Translations under genes and position numbers: made by a program
Source of the DNA: Armatimonadota bacterium
Lineage (GTDB): Bacteria; Armatimonadota; Zipacnadia; JAUWAU01
Assembly (NCBI GenBank): GCA_030601885.1
Contig: JAUWAU010000002.1
Coordinates: forward strand, 62,001 to 126,000
Reading direction: 5' to 3'
Length of the DNA stretch: 64,000 nucleotides
In this document: one piece after another, positions 16,617-27,227 of the stretch
Layout of the letters: each line of letters begins with the position of its first letter
Numbering within the stretch: position 1 is the stretch's first letter
Notes under the pieces: model-generated
The model's database searches: none
Seen by the model: only the letters and a program-made list of their open reading frames with translations
What the model was told of the DNA's origin: nothing

Positions 16617-18308
16617 ATGAGGTGCGCCCGAGCGCGCACAGGCGGCTTTACGCTTATCGAGATCCTGGTCGTCCTGGCCATCTTGGTCATACTCTTCAGC
16701 CTGCTCATCGTTCCGCTGATCAGTGGTCTGGACATGGCCTCGCGCGGCCGACGCGCTCTCACGCTCCACGACGCTGCCCGCGCCACTCTCCAGCGGATCC
16801 GGGCCGATCTGCATGATGCGGTCTATGTGTACCCAACGACGATGATCCCAGATCCAAACAATCCTGGGACATACTGGGCCAACACGTCGCAGGTCATGTT
16901 CGTGCCGCCCGAGCGGGAGGCCAGCGGGCAGATCATTGAGCCGCTCCGCCACGCCCTCGTCGCAGATTGGGACGCGGTCCCGCCCGGCTCGACGAATGTG
17001 CAGCGCACCATCTGCATCGGGGTGCAGTCGGCATTCGCCGGCCGGCCGTACAATGAAGACAACCCCTTCGTGCTCGTTCGCAGGCAGGGCAAATGTGCGT
17101 ACGACCCGACGACCGGGGAGGCTACGTTCGACGAGCTTCCCGGCAGCGGCCGAGACACGCTTACGCCGAAACGTGGCTTCGACATCCTACCTGCCTGGTG
17201 GTTGGTGGACGACCCGAGCTCTGCGTTGTACGGCGACACGGGCACCCAGTACCCCACACCAGCCGACCCGCATTACGACGAGCAGCTTCTGTGCGTATTC
17301 AAGGGTTTCGAGGTCTTGGCCAAGCGGATCGCGGGGGAAGTGCTGCAGCCGGATAGCTCCAGCCTGGTGTACCGAGCACTGAACAGATCATGGGACGGGC
17401 GCCCAATAGTGTATCCGCCCCTGGACTTGTCGCTGCAGCCCGAGCCGCTGGTCGGCCAGCCTCGGGAGCTGGACGCCATCGATTTCCTATGCGCTGGGAT
17501 TGACCCGCGCATTGCGGTGCTGCGCTTCGTGTCGGACGCGGCGAGCGACCTGACACTCGACCCACGGGACGGCGACTACACGAACGTCGTCTACGATAGC
17601 TTCGAGACGGGGCTGCGGGACGCTGACCTCGACTTGCGGTATGACCTCACGACCGGCGAGGTGATGTTCGGCGCCATCGGCTGGGCCGCGCGGGATCACG
17701 ATAACCCGATCGATGCAAACGGCGACGGCACGACAGACGACGGACTGTATCCGCTCCCAACCGGTATGTCGGTTGACGGAGCCTGGGCGTTCATTGTGCA
17801 GGCCCCGGCGCCCGCTGCACCGGCTCCGGACAAGTTCACCAAGATAATACTCGACCGCGTGCGCGTCTGGGTACAGCGTCTGGGGGCTGCCGGATACAGT
17901 GAGTATACGAGAACGGACGAGCAGAACCCGGACGAGATCGGCCGGCGCGAGTTCCACGCTCGTCCCATCTCCCGAACGGGAGACCTCGAGCTGCGGTTCA
18001 ACCGCTATCGCTTCGCCCTCAGACCGAACGGCGACGTGACCTTCGGACGCATGGCGGTGCAGTACGTCTACCGCCGCAATTTCGCACGGATCGACATGCG
18101 CGTCCTGGACCCCACCGGGGCGAGCGGCGACGAGGTGTTTGACGTAGACGACCGGGTCATCGTGGACTACTCCACGCGCAAGACGCTGACTGCCATGCTA
18201 GAGCTGAGCGATGTCATATCCCAAGATGACCCCTCGCTGCCGCCGACGCAGGCGCTGCAGTCAGTGCGCCTGACCGCGGAGATCGACCTCCGAAACCTCG
18301 GCGCATGA
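16617..18308 (+). CDS. Large PilW/GspJ-like pseudopilin (pseudopilin D)
   Basis: A 563-residue pseudopilin. The leader ends TGG, then FTLIEILVVLAILVILFSLLIVPLI with Glu at +5. The continuing helix (RRALTLHDAARATLQRIRADLHDAVYV) resembles GspJ/PilW, in which a helix leads to an LRxDL-like segment. The large remainder contains Asp-rich stretches (DANGDGTTDDG near 17715, DPRDGDYTN near 17562) that could bind calcium, and no recognised enzyme domain. ATG 16617 has AAGGTGG five bases upstream and gives a 9-residue leader; an in-frame ATG at 16581 would add 12 residues to it. It probably works with its neighbours in one fibre-tip complex. Confidence 0.8.
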   Translation: MRCARARTGGFTLIEILVVLAILVILFSLLIVPLISGLDMASRGRRALTLHDAARATLQRIRADLHDAVYVYPTTMIPDPNNPGTYWANTSQVMFVPPEREASGQIIEPLRHALVADWDAVPPGSTNVQRTICIGVQSAFAGRPYNEDNPFVLVRRQGKCAYDPTTGEATFDELPGSGRDTLTPKRGFDILPAWWLVDDPSSALYGDTGTQYPTPADPHYDEQLLCVFKGFEVLAKRIAGEVLQPDSSSLVYRALNRSWDGRPIVYPPLDLSLQPEPLVGQPRELDAIDFLCAGIDPRIAVLRFVSDAASDLTLDPRDGDYTNVVYDSFETGLRDADLDLRYDLTTGEVMFGAIGWAARDHDNPIDANGDGTTDDGLYPLPTGMSVDGAWAFIVQAPAPAAPAPDKFTKIILDRVRVWVQRLGAAGYSEYTRTDEQNPDEIGRREFHARPISRTGDLELRFNRYRFALRPNGDVTFGRMAVQYVYRRNFARIDMRVLDPTGASGDEVFDVDDRVIVDYSTRKTLTAMLELSDVISQDDPSLPPTQALQSVRLTAEIDLRNLGA

Positions 18309-18345
18309 CGAGACGGGGCCGTTCGCGGACGGAATGGTGATCTGC

Positions 18346-21300
18346 ATGAGATACGGATTCGGCCGGCGCCCATCGCATTGCCGCGGCCAAGCATTGTTTC
18401 TGGCCGTCCTCGTGGTGATGCTCATATTGCTCATCGGCGGCGTGTTCGTGGCCACCGTGGTATTCAGCCAGTCAAGCTCGCAGGTGGACATGGACCGGGC
18501 GGCAGCACAGGCTCTGGCGGATGCGGGCCTCCGGTTCGTCGATCGCATGCTTCTCACCAGCCCCGAGGGTGCGGACTGGCGCCCTCGTGTGCCCCCGTAT
18601 GCGCTCGACACCGACGCCGACCCGAGCACCCCGGGCCCCTACGACATGGCCGCTGATCCGTCCCTCATGAACGCTGACGGCCAAGGGACGCCATATTACA
18701 CCGACATGGAGATGACCCGCGGCTGGTTCGCCATCCGCGAGGATCTGGGCGGCGGCACGCCGGGCAGATACTTCCGCCACGGCTTCGCCAAGTATCCGGA
18801 CCCACGCGACCCGGTAGACCCGGGCCCGGACGGCATCCCTGGAACGGCCGACGACTTCGGCGACGCGACCACCTTCGGAACCGGCACGGTGCTGCTGCGA
18901 GTGACGTATGCTCCGGTCGTGACGGATTGGAGCGATCCGGCAGATCCCAAGCGCTGGTCGGCGGGCACTCTGGCCAAGTGCATCAAGATAGAGGCCATGG
19001 GCCGCGTGGACAGCGAGGGCGGGCGCGGTATCTGGCAGAGGGTCACGGCGTATAAGCCGTACGGCATCACCGACTTCGCCCGCTTCATCACCGACAGGGA
19101 CGAGACGGGCGAAACGGCAAAGCTGTGCATGAACCCATTCATCGATTACGACGATGACGGCACCGTCGATGCCGCGGAAATCGTGCGAACACGCATCGAC
19201 GGCGGGATTCTCTGCAACACCTCCCTGACGTTGGTCGGTGACTACGCCGATAACGCGGCGACCAACGAGATCTACCTGCATTCACGCATCGCGCCAGGCC
19301 CTGACGGCGTCCTTGGAACGAGCGACGATGTCATGGGGAGCGTTGATGATCAGTCGGTGCGGGCGCAGGAGATACACCTGGAGTACGTGACCGATCCGCC
19401 AGTCGGCGGTCCAAGCACTGACGTGTACCTCGATGCCCTTCCCGGGGACCTGCCCATTGGCCCCATCCGCGACAGCAGGAGCTCGAGCTTCGATACGCTC
19501 AACGGAAGGGTACTCGATGACCGGAAGACGGCCGATGCTACCAGCGGCATCGTGCGCCGCGCCGATCGCCTGGAGCCCCCCGACCTCCAGCGTGAGAGCC
19601 CCACGACGAGCACCAATCGCTACATTGCGCTGACGAGAGAGTCGGGCACGTATGTGCAGATGGCCTCCGGCTCGTTGGAAAACGACGGCGCCTGGGGCTA
19701 TGGCGAGGGCATCTTCGTAGACAATGAGACGGACATTCAGTTTGGCCACGACCTGGAGGCACTGGAAGCGGACTGGATGCGCGCGAGCCTCACGACCGGC
19801 GAGAGCGGCTGGTCGCCCACCTTCACCGTCTACAAGCCGCCCGCAGTGCGGATATCTTTGTATCCGGACGAGGCGAGCATCACCGGGGGCATAGCGGCGC
19901 GCATAAGGGACGTCGATCCCGGTGATGTTCTGAGCGACTCTTCGCTTCTCTGGTGGCCCAACCACCAGGCCGGAGCCCCCGGCATCCGCCTCGAGCGGCA
20001 CGACATTGACCCGGCCACGGGGCAGCAGCGCACGTGGGGATACCACCAATTCGATCCCGGCCCGGACGGGATTGTGGGCACGCCGGACGACCGCTACCCC
20101 GGCGACGACACGCGCCTGCATGTGATGTACGTGGACTATCCCGAGAACGGTGTCATCGCCGCGCTGGGGAACGTACGCATCAAAGGTGTCCTCCCGCCGA
20201 AGCCGGACGGCAACGGGCCGGACCAATCGAACCGGCCCGACGGGAGCTGGCGCGACTACAACCTCACCATCTACTCGGGCGGGACCATCTACATCGACAG
20301 CCAGCTCATCAAGCCCTCGACGGCAGTGGAGCTTGACCCGAGCCTCGTTGGTGACCCAATCTTCGCCAACCTGAACCCGGACCCCACCACCAATCCGAAC
20401 TACTTCTACCTGGACTACTACGACTCCCACATAGCCCTGTTGGCGACGGATTGCGTCTGCCTCAACACGACGCAGATAGTGCCACATCGCTTCTCGCGAC
20501 CGGCGAATGAGGTGGAAGAGGATCCGCTGAACCCGGCAGCGGGCGGGCACTTCGCCGTGCCCAACATCAGGGACGCCATGATCCGCACCTCGGTGAGGAT
20601 CCCCCGCACAAGCGGCGGCGCGCTCGCCATCACGGCAAAGCACACCGGGCAAGAGCCGGGCACGGCGTACATTTCATTGAGCGTCAACGGGAATCTCTAC
20701 GACTTCGGCGGCGGCACCAACGAGTACGTGTACTCGTTCTCCCCACAGGGTACCGCGCCCGAGAGTGCCAGCCTCTCCTGGTCGCTCTCCCCGACCTACG
20801 CCTATTTGACTGGCTCGGCCAGGCAGCCCCCGTTCCCGGCATGGCCCTGGCAGCCGCCGCTCGCCATGCTCAGCATAGGGCCCTTGACGTGGAACAGCAT
20901 CGTTTTCATGCCACCGGCGACGGTGCCTGCCATCGCCGGTCAGGTGCCCGGGGGCTCGCGCGACTACTGGCTGCGCAAGTTCAAGATCGAGGAATTGGTG
21001 GACCACGACAGTGACCCCAACACGCCCGTGGAGCCTATCGGCACGCTCGACATCCACGTGGATGCGCTGATCTACGCGCAGAATGGCAGTTGGTTCGTGA
21101 TCCCCGGCGAGTACTTCGAGCCGAACACGCGCCTGCACCCCATTGACCTGGACGGCGACGGCACCATGGACGTCGTCGGCGGCGGCGACCTGGACCGCAA
21201 CAGCGACGGCGAGCCCGACGTTGACGCCGACGGCGACGGCAGCACACTCACGGACGCGGACAGCGACGGCGTGCCGGATGACTTCGAATACTACGCGCGG

Positions 21301-21576
21301 CGCTTCAAGCGCTACAACTACAGGATCACGATCACCGGCGCCATCAGTGAGAATCGTCCCGCGGGCGCTGAGGCGGTGCGGGATTGGATCGATAAGTGGT
21401 CGTATCCCGATTTCGATGTCGCCGGCAACCGGATCTGGGGCCAGATAGTCTACCGCTTCGACGACACGCTCCGGCGGGCGCGGGATAATCCTGACGTCGT
21501 AGGCACTTCGCAGACCACGCTCTGCACGCTGCCGGCGCTGCCGGTATCGCCGGAGTTACTCTTCGTGGACCGTTGA
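18346..21576 (+). CDS. Giant PilX/GspK-like minor pilin with calcium-type repeats
   Basis: A 1076-residue protein. Its N-terminus (HCRG, then QALFLAVLVVMLILLIGGVFVATVVF) matches the PilX/GspK class, including loss of Glu at +5, which marks the tip-most pseudopilin in type II secretion. The stalk continues AAAQALADAGLRF. Three GPDGxxGTxDD motifs occur (about 18817, 19294, 20053). A C-terminal cluster (about residues 930-990) has alternating DLDGDG, DRNSDG, DADGDG and DADSDG like thrombospondin type 3 repeats, which bind calcium. ATG 18346 has GGTG six bases before it; ATG 18334 is in frame just upstream. Ordinary PilX is under 250 residues, so most of the protein is novel. Confidence 0.78.
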   Translation: MRYGFGRRPSHCRGQALFLAVLVVMLILLIGGVFVATVVFSQSSSQVDMDRAAAQALADAGLRFVDRMLLTSPEGADWRPRVPPYALDTDADPSTPGPYDMAADPSLMNADGQGTPYYTDMEMTRGWFAIREDLGGGTPGRYFRHGFAKYPDPRDPVDPGPDGIPGTADDFGDATTFGTGTVLLRVTYAPVVTDWSDPADPKRWSAGTLAKCIKIEAMGRVDSEGGRGIWQRVTAYKPYGITDFARFITDRDETGETAKLCMNPFIDYDDDGTVDAAEIVRTRIDGGILCNTSLTLVGDYADNAATNEIYLHSRIAPGPDGVLGTSDDVMGSVDDQSVRAQEIHLEYVTDPPVGGPSTDVYLDALPGDLPIGPIRDSRSSSFDTLNGRVLDDRKTADATSGIVRRADRLEPPDLQRESPTTSTNRYIALTRESGTYVQMASGSLENDGAWGYGEGIFVDNETDIQFGHDLEALEADWMRASLTTGESGWSPTFTVYKPPAVRISLYPDEASITGGIAARIRDVDPGDVLSDSSLLWWPNHQAGAPGIRLERHDIDPATGQQRTWGYHQFDPGPDGIVGTPDDRYPGDDTRLHVMYVDYPENGVIAALGNVRIKGVLPPKPDGNGPDQSNRPDGSWRDYNLTIYSGGTIYIDSQLIKPSTAVELDPSLVGDPIFANLNPDPTTNPNYFYLDYYDSHIALLATDCVCLNTTQIVPHRFSRPANEVEEDPLNPAAGGHFAVPNIRDAMIRTSVRIPRTSGGALAITAKHTGQEPGTAYISLSVNGNLYDFGGGTNEYVYSFSPQGTAPESASLSWSLSPTYAYLTGSARQPPFPAWPWQPPLAMLSIGPLTWNSIVFMPPATVPAIAGQVPGGSRDYWLRKFKIEELVDHDSDPNTPVEPIGTLDIHVDALIYAQNGSWFVIPGEYFEPNTRLHPIDLDGDGTMDVVGGGDLDRNSDGEPDVDADGDGSTLTDADSDGVPDDFEYYARRFKRYNYRITITGAISENRPAGAEAVRDWIDKWSYPDFDVAGNRIWGQIVYRFDDTLRRARDNPDVVGTSQTTLCTLPALPVSPELLFVDR

Positions 21577-21665
21577 TGTGAGCGCCCGGTAGCCAACTGT
21601 AACTGAGCCGCACGGCACGACTGCCCGTCAGTGGCAGCGTGCCGGGGCTGGGGGTCGATACACCT

Positions 21666-24600
21666 ATGCATCGCCACGCGATCATGGCAGGCGGATTGGG
21701 GATTATACTTCTTATTTCCGCTTGCATCTCGGCGACGGCCCAGGACGTCGCCTTCGACTACGATAGTCATCCGCAAACCTTCAAGGTCTGCCAACTGAGG
21801 ATGCCCGACCCGCCGGGCACGCCTCCGCCCGGCCCGGCCCCGCCGGGCCCGACCGCCGGGCCGCTGGACGACTTGGTTGCGCGCGGCTCCCCGCTCTCGC
21901 GTGGGTGGAGGCTGGAGAATCCACTACGGCATCCAAATTCACTTCTCAATCCACCGACGGCGTCGCCGTGGTTCGCCGTGCTCGACCCGGGGTCAGTGGC
22001 GAGGCTGTCGGAGTACGATCTGGTATTGCTGTCGGCCGCCGAACTGGCCGACCTGATCGCAGCACCGAACGCTCCGGCGCTGCTCGATGCTCTCAAGGCC
22101 ATCTGCGACGCTGGGGCGGTGGTGTGGATAGATGGCGCCGGCGGCCTTGGCCCTCCCCCCTTCGAGATAGTCACCGATCCCGGTTTCGTGTCTTTCACGA
22201 CGGCAGACACCGGCGGCGGGAGCGATGTCATTGACATGCCCGTCGGCCCTCCCTGGGGAAGGGCCAGCCATCCGCTGGTGCGCACGCCATTCCGCCTGGC
22301 CGCCCCGGAGCGCGCCTTGCTGTGCCCTGGCGGTGGCGGGAGCCTGAGCATTGCGCCGGATAGCAGCAACGTACTGCACGCCGTGGTCGGCGACGCTGCG
22401 AGCTTGCCCGTGTCACTGACCACGCCCACGATCGCCGCCGGCGAGTACGGCAGCGGCGCTGTGGTGATCTCTGCCAGCGACATCTTCGGTACACTCGGAG
22501 GTCCGGAAACCACGTCGGTCGAGAGGGTGGCGAAGCGGGCGGCGCAGAAGTTCGCCTGCAACGTCCTGGCGTGGTCGCAGCGGTGGAGCACTGAGAGCGC
22601 GGTGCCGCGACATCTGGGGTACGTCAACTTCACCGTTCAGCCGCCGCTGAGCATCGCGTGGCAGTTCCCGTCGCCGCTGATCCCGCGTGCGGCTTTCAGC
22701 ATCGCGCCGATACGCTCCTCGGTCGTCGTTGACCGCGGCATCGCCTTCGTAGCGACGTCGCCCCCGGTGGGCGGCAACGGAACCGTGTATGCCCTGGACC
22801 TCAACCCGGCGCGCGATCTCGACGGCGACGGCCTGACGGACGATGGGATACGCGATTTGGATGGCAATGGAGTGGACGACGATTACAGCGCCGGCGCCCC
22901 CCATGACGTTCTCTGGCAGACCCCCCGCCCGGGGGATCCCTCGCTCCCGGGCACGCCGGTTTTCGCCGCCTCCTGTGCCGCCCTGCGCAACGTGCGCACC
23001 GCAGGCAACATAACGAGCCTTGAGCACGTTGTGCTCGTCTCGATGCTGGCACCGCCGAATGCGGGAGTCATCTGCCTGCGGGCGGCCGATGGGACGCAGG
23101 CGTGGTCGCAGCCGGCCGTCCGGAACCCAGGCCCAGACTATGCGATCATCTGGATATCCTCCCCCGTGGTGCATCAGGGCTTCGTGTACTTCCTCACCCA
23201 GGAGTACAACGCAGGCGCCGTGACGCCGTCTGAGCAGTATTACACGCGCGTGCACGCCATCGACCTGGACACCGGCGGGGCGACGAGCGCCTGGGTGTAT
23301 CCCGATCCGAACATCACTGAGCCCGACACGCTGATTCCGCCAGTGATCGGTGACGCCGACGGCGATGGTGACATTGATACCGCCGATGTAGCGTTGGTTC
23401 CGGGTCCGGCGCCCTGCATAAGTGCAACGGCGAGCCGCGCCGACGGCAGGTTGCTGGATGCCGTGGTGCGCTTCGGCACTGTCTACAGCTTCGCGTCCGA
23501 CACGGACCCAGACCCAACCACCCCCATCATCGGCCCGCCAGTAGACGGGGGCAGCGAATTCGCCATCGTGCCCACGCCGCCCGCTAACGGACCCGTAACC
23601 CGCCCGCCTAACCTGGGCTACTATCGCGTCAGGCTGAGCACGGCAAGCGACCCAACAACGGTCACCCTGAGTAACACGTACCAGGACGACGGGAGCACGG
23701 TGATCGCCGGCATCGAATGGCCGGGCGGCGGGGACGTGCGCGGAGTCGAGTTCAATCAAACGACGGCGCGCACATACATGATAGACGAGGCGAACCTGCC
23801 GGCAGGTGCGAGCTCATCGGACCCCATCGGCTGGCAGGAGGGCCGCGACGTCGTCGTCGAGTACGACGACGGAGCCAACACGGTGACCGAGACGCTGTTC
23901 CTGCACGGGCCGGTGCTGTGGAAGCGCCGCTTCGGGGTAGACGGCGTGGCCGAGGTGCGGGTGGCCTCGACCACCGTGGATGGCAGCACCGCGCTGGCAG
24001 CAACGATAAATGATCCCGCCAACGGGCCCGCAATCCTGCACGGTCTGCGGGCTGAGGACAAAGACGCTGTGCTCGGATACATACCCGGTCTACTGGGTAT
24101 CACGTGGGTCGGGACGCCGGCCGCGGGACAGGGGACAGCGTATCTGCTCGAAAGCAGCGCCTCGGCCGCCACGCCCTGGACGGCGCTGACGGCCATCACT
24201 ATGCATCCGGACCTCTCGATTCGTATCCGGGGCATTGCTCCACCAGCGGCGCCTGCGGACGCGTGGATTGTGCCGGGCTCCCTTAGCATCGCATTCGTGG
24301 ATGCGAGCCTCACACCACCGGCGCCATCAATGCTCGATCCGCGCGCCTACAGAGTGGACAGGCAAGCGCACGTCATCACTTTCGACCCCACCTTCTTCTC
24401 CCCCATTCCCCGCGGGACGGCGGGCCGCCTGGGCGACTACTGGGACGTGGCCGGTAAGCCAGTGGGGATCAGGTGCAGGCACGATGGGGGACCGCCGGCC
24501 CGGAGCGCACAGGTGGAAGTGCCGCCCCCAGCAAACCCGCCCGAGCCGCACACGGTGCCCGACGTGCGACGGTACCAGACGGCGCCGGGGCTGATAAAGC

Positions 24601-27068
24601 TGCGGTATCCCCCTCGAGACGATAATCCCCCGGTCGGGATTCCCTATGATCCCTTCGAGATCCACTTGGCCGGCATCGTGCCGCAGCCGCCAGACACACT
24701 CGTGACCGGCTATAACCTCGACCCGGACGGCGACGGTCTGCTGGATGGAGTCGTTGACCTCACCGGCGCCATTGTCGGACTGCCAGCATCTCCGCTGCTT
24801 GACGTCGGCGAGCTGCTGGGCCACGAGGTGGACGTCTACTACGTCGGGTACAGCGAATACGACGAGGGGGTCGTATTCTGCGGCGTGCCACCGGCCGGCG
24901 TAACGGTGTCCGTGCTGCCGCCCGAGCGGCATTATGTGCCTGATCGCATTGGGCCATCGCTGTCATCGCCGACGGTGACCGGCAACACGTTCCACGCGGG
25001 CACGGAGGCTAATCCCGCCAACGCCAGCAGCACCGCGTGGTCGGGCACGTGGGACAATCGCACCACGTCCGTTCGCACCACCGTGTCGCAGCCGGCCGTG
25101 CCGCACGGCACGTACCCAACTGACGATCCGGCTGATCCGGACGCCGGGCGGACGCTGGCTCTCCGCGGGGCGCCGGCGGCGGCCGCTCTGCCACTTGAGC
25201 CCATCGGCCCACCGGGCTTTCCCGGTACGCCGGACCTGCACTTCCTGCTGTACCAGAACTCTCTGCCCATCGCCCCGTCGCTGAACCCGAACGACCCACG
25301 AGTGGTGCTGCCGACGGCGCGCAACGCCCTCGTTGCCGGCTGCAGGGCTCCCGGGGACGCCGCCAACCCGGTGGGCTCTGGGTTCGTCTCCGCTTTGCTG
25401 CCGGCAAACACCCTGATGGCCGACGGAACGCGCATCCTCGAGGTGAAGGGCACCGACGTCGATTGGGAGTGCATCGCCAGCCGCAGCCGTCTGCCGGGCC
25501 AGAGCTACGAGTCGCTGCGCCCGTTCACCCGCGCCGCGAAGGTCAAGGTGCTCGATCCGCACCACAATATCCGCGTCTTCAGCGCGCGCCACTTCCCCTG
25601 CGACCCAAATGACGTGCGAACCGGCATGGAGACCACAGCCAGCCACCTGCTCGTCGTGGACACGGCGAACAATCGTGTCGTGGAGATAGACCGGGTGGGC
25701 AACGTCATCTGGCCGCTTGCAGCTCGCGGCATGGCTTTCGAAGAGGTGGACCTGGGACTGAACGCGCCGACTGATGCGTATCGATGGGTCTCGGTCGAGG
25801 AGGACCGCAACGACAACGGGACGGCAGACCCGGACGAGGACTACAACGGGAATGGCAGGTTCGACCTGGTGTATCACACGCTCATAGCGGACGCCGGGAA
25901 CTCCCGCATCGTTGACTTCAAGACGTACGTCGCCATCCATCCGAGCAACGATCCCGTGGGGCCGCCAGCGCAGCGCCCGTTCGAGACGATTACCATCGAG
26001 CACTTCTCTAACCATCCGACGCCGACTCACCTGGATATCGACCTCGACCCGTCGGACGACGAGGCGACAGCGACGACGTTGGCACGCGTGGAGTACTCGC
26101 ACGCGGTGCCGATCTTCCATCCGACCGATGGCAGCTACATAGGTGTGCTCTGCGCGGCGCGAAACCTGAATCGGCTGATCGTGATAGATGTGACCACGGA
26201 CCCGCCGACGCCCTTCCCGTTAGCCAAGGCCCCCCCCGTTACCGGCGCCGACACGCGATGGCGATGGCTGGCGTGGCTGTATGATCGCAACCTGGACGGT
26301 GTAAACGACGATCCGCTGCTGTTTGACGGCATCAAGGACCTGCGGCTGCTGCCGGCTCCGCACGGCGATTCACGAATCGACACGGTGGGCAATGGGGCTC
26401 CGGACACGCTCTTTCCGATGAACGGGAGGGGCAGATGGCCCGAGGGCGGCGTCGTGTATTTGACGATCACGTGCTCCGGGTATCGGAATCCGCCCCCTGG
26501 TGTCGGGGCCATCCACGAGCCTGGCGCCATCGAGTTCGCCGTGGACGCATCGGATCCGACTGCCCCGGTGTTCCTCGGCCCCACGTTCGACCCCGCGATC
26601 CCGCCGAGCGGCGCGATGCCCAGCGTTGCCGCGGGGACGCCGCACTGGCGATTCACGCGCGTGGATTATTTCGAGGCCGGCGCAACCCCCGGCCCCGACG
26701 GTAACCTGGGGACGCCGGACGACGGCCATCCCTACGCGACTCTGAGCGACGCCGGGCCAGACGGCATTCCGAATACTGCCGACGACCGGGAGTATCAGAA
26801 GCCCTGGCGACCGACATCGTGTCATCGGCTCGAGGACGGTACGCACGTCATCGTCAACGCGGCGGCCCAGCCGCGCCATGTGACGCGGGCGAATTTCCCG
26901 GCGCAAGACACGAACTTCAGCGAGATCATTCAGGTGCTCACCGACTACACGGTGGCGCCGCTAACGCTCCGACGACACTTCTTCGGGCGCTGGGAGCTCA
27001 TTCCCGATCCCAACGCGGCGCCGTGGAATGAGCGGCTCAGTCAGCCGGCATATGTGCAGAGGTATTGA
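21666..27068 (+). CDS. Giant exported PQQ-like propeller protein, candidate PilY1-like tip protein
   Basis: About 1800 residues with an N-terminal signal peptide (hydrophobic GGLGIILLISACISATAQD). Residues about 360-620 have propeller-blade signatures (NGTVYALDL, GVICLRAADGTQAW, TRVHAIDLDTGG), like PQQ/Trp-Asp repeats. A single dockerin-like loop, DADGDGDIDTADVAL, lies near residue 560. Later sections have NHL/propeller-like text (DTANNRVVEIDRVGNVIW, ADAGNSRIVDF) and two GPDG motifs (26689, 26752). No catalytic domain is evident. The gene follows the PilX-like gene, the same order as pilX-pilY1, and PilY1 is also a propeller with calcium loops; homology is not shown. ATG 21666 (or 21684) fits the signal peptide; GTG 21639 is possible. 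Confidence 0.75.
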   Translation: MHRHAIMAGGLGIILLISACISATAQDVAFDYDSHPQTFKVCQLRMPDPPGTPPPGPAPPGPTAGPLDDLVARGSPLSRGWRLENPLRHPNSLLNPPTASPWFAVLDPGSVARLSEYDLVLLSAAELADLIAAPNAPALLDALKAICDAGAVVWIDGAGGLGPPPFEIVTDPGFVSFTTADTGGGSDVIDMPVGPPWGRASHPLVRTPFRLAAPERALLCPGGGGSLSIAPDSSNVLHAVVGDAASLPVSLTTPTIAAGEYGSGAVVISASDIFGTLGGPETTSVERVAKRAAQKFACNVLAWSQRWSTESAVPRHLGYVNFTVQPPLSIAWQFPSPLIPRAAFSIAPIRSSVVVDRGIAFVATSPPVGGNGTVYALDLNPARDLDGDGLTDDGIRDLDGNGVDDDYSAGAPHDVLWQTPRPGDPSLPGTPVFAASCAALRNVRTAGNITSLEHVVLVSMLAPPNAGVICLRAADGTQAWSQPAVRNPGPDYAIIWISSPVVHQGFVYFLTQEYNAGAVTPSEQYYTRVHAIDLDTGGATSAWVYPDPNITEPDTLIPPVIGDADGDGDIDTADVALVPGPAPCISATASRADGRLLDAVVRFGTVYSFASDTDPDPTTPIIGPPVDGGSEFAIVPTPPANGPVTRPPNLGYYRVRLSTASDPTTVTLSNTYQDDGSTVIAGIEWPGGGDVRGVEFNQTTARTYMIDEANLPAGASSSDPIGWQEGRDVVVEYDDGANTVTETLFLHGPVLWKRRFGVDGVAEVRVASTTVDGSTALAATINDPANGPAILHGLRAEDKDAVLGYIPGLLGITWVGTPAAGQGTAYLLESSASAATPWTALTAITMHPDLSIRIRGIAPPAAPADAWIVPGSLSIAFVDASLTPPAPSMLDPRAYRVDRQAHVITFDPTFFSPIPRGTAGRLGDYWDVAGKPVGIRCRHDGGPPARSAQVEVPPPANPPEPHTVPDVRRYQTAPGLIKLRYPPRDDNPPVGIPYDPFEIHLAGIVPQPPDTLVTGYNLDPDGDGLLDGVVDLTGAIVGLPASPLLDVGELLGHEVDVYYVGYSEYDEGVVFCGVPPAGVTVSVLPPERHYVPDRIGPSLSSPTVTGNTFHAGTEANPANASSTAWSGTWDNRTTSVRTTVSQPAVPHGTYPTDDPADPDAGRTLALRGAPAAAALPLEPIGPPGFPGTPDLHFLLYQNSLPIAPSLNPNDPRVVLPTARNALVAGCRAPGDAANPVGSGFVSALLPANTLMADGTRILEVKGTDVDWECIASRSRLPGQSYESLRPFTRAAKVKVLDPHHNIRVFSARHFPCDPNDVRTGMETTASHLLVVDTANNRVVEIDRVGNVIWPLAARGMAFEEVDLGLNAPTDAYRWVSVEEDRNDNGTADPDEDYNGNGRFDLVYHTLIADAGNSRIVDFKTYVAIHPSNDPVGPPAQRPFETITIEHFSNHPTPTHLDIDLDPSDDEATATTLARVEYSHAVPIFHPTDGSYIGVLCAARNLNRLIVIDVTTDPPTPFPLAKAPPVTGADTRWRWLAWLYDRNLDGVNDDPLLFDGIKDLRLLPAPHGDSRIDTVGNGAPDTLFPMNGRGRWPEGGVVYLTITCSGYRNPPPGVGAIHEPGAIEFAVDASDPTAPVFLGPTFDPAIPPSGAMPSVAAGTPHWRFTRVDYFEAGATPGPDGNLGTPDDGHPYATLSDAGPDGIPNTADDREYQKPWRPTSCHRLEDGTHVIVNAAAQPRHVTRANFPAQDTNFSEIIQVLTDYTVAPLTLRRHFFGRWELIPDPNAAPWNERLSQPAYVQRY

Positions 27069-27080
27069 CACCGGGGCGGC

Positions 27081-27159
27081 CCGGGTGGCACGGGTAGCTT
27101 GCTACCCGTGTTCTCCAGGGCACAGGTGCACCGGTTGGCGAGCAACCCGTGGCACCCGG
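27081..27159. repeat. Palindromic intergenic repeat with nested hairpin
   Basis: The outer arms 27081-27095 and 27145-27159 match in inverted orientation at 14 of 15 positions. The left arm merges into a perfect hairpin, CACGGGTAGC (27089-27098), TT, GCTACCCGTG (27101-27110). It lies between the two giant genes, ends 68 bases before the next start, and looks like a REP-type dispersed element. Confidence 0.6.
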
Positions 27160-27227
27160 TATCGACGGATACGCGGTCGGGGGGGAAGCCCGTGTTGGCA
27201 GAAGATGGGCTGAGGAGTGACGCCATA

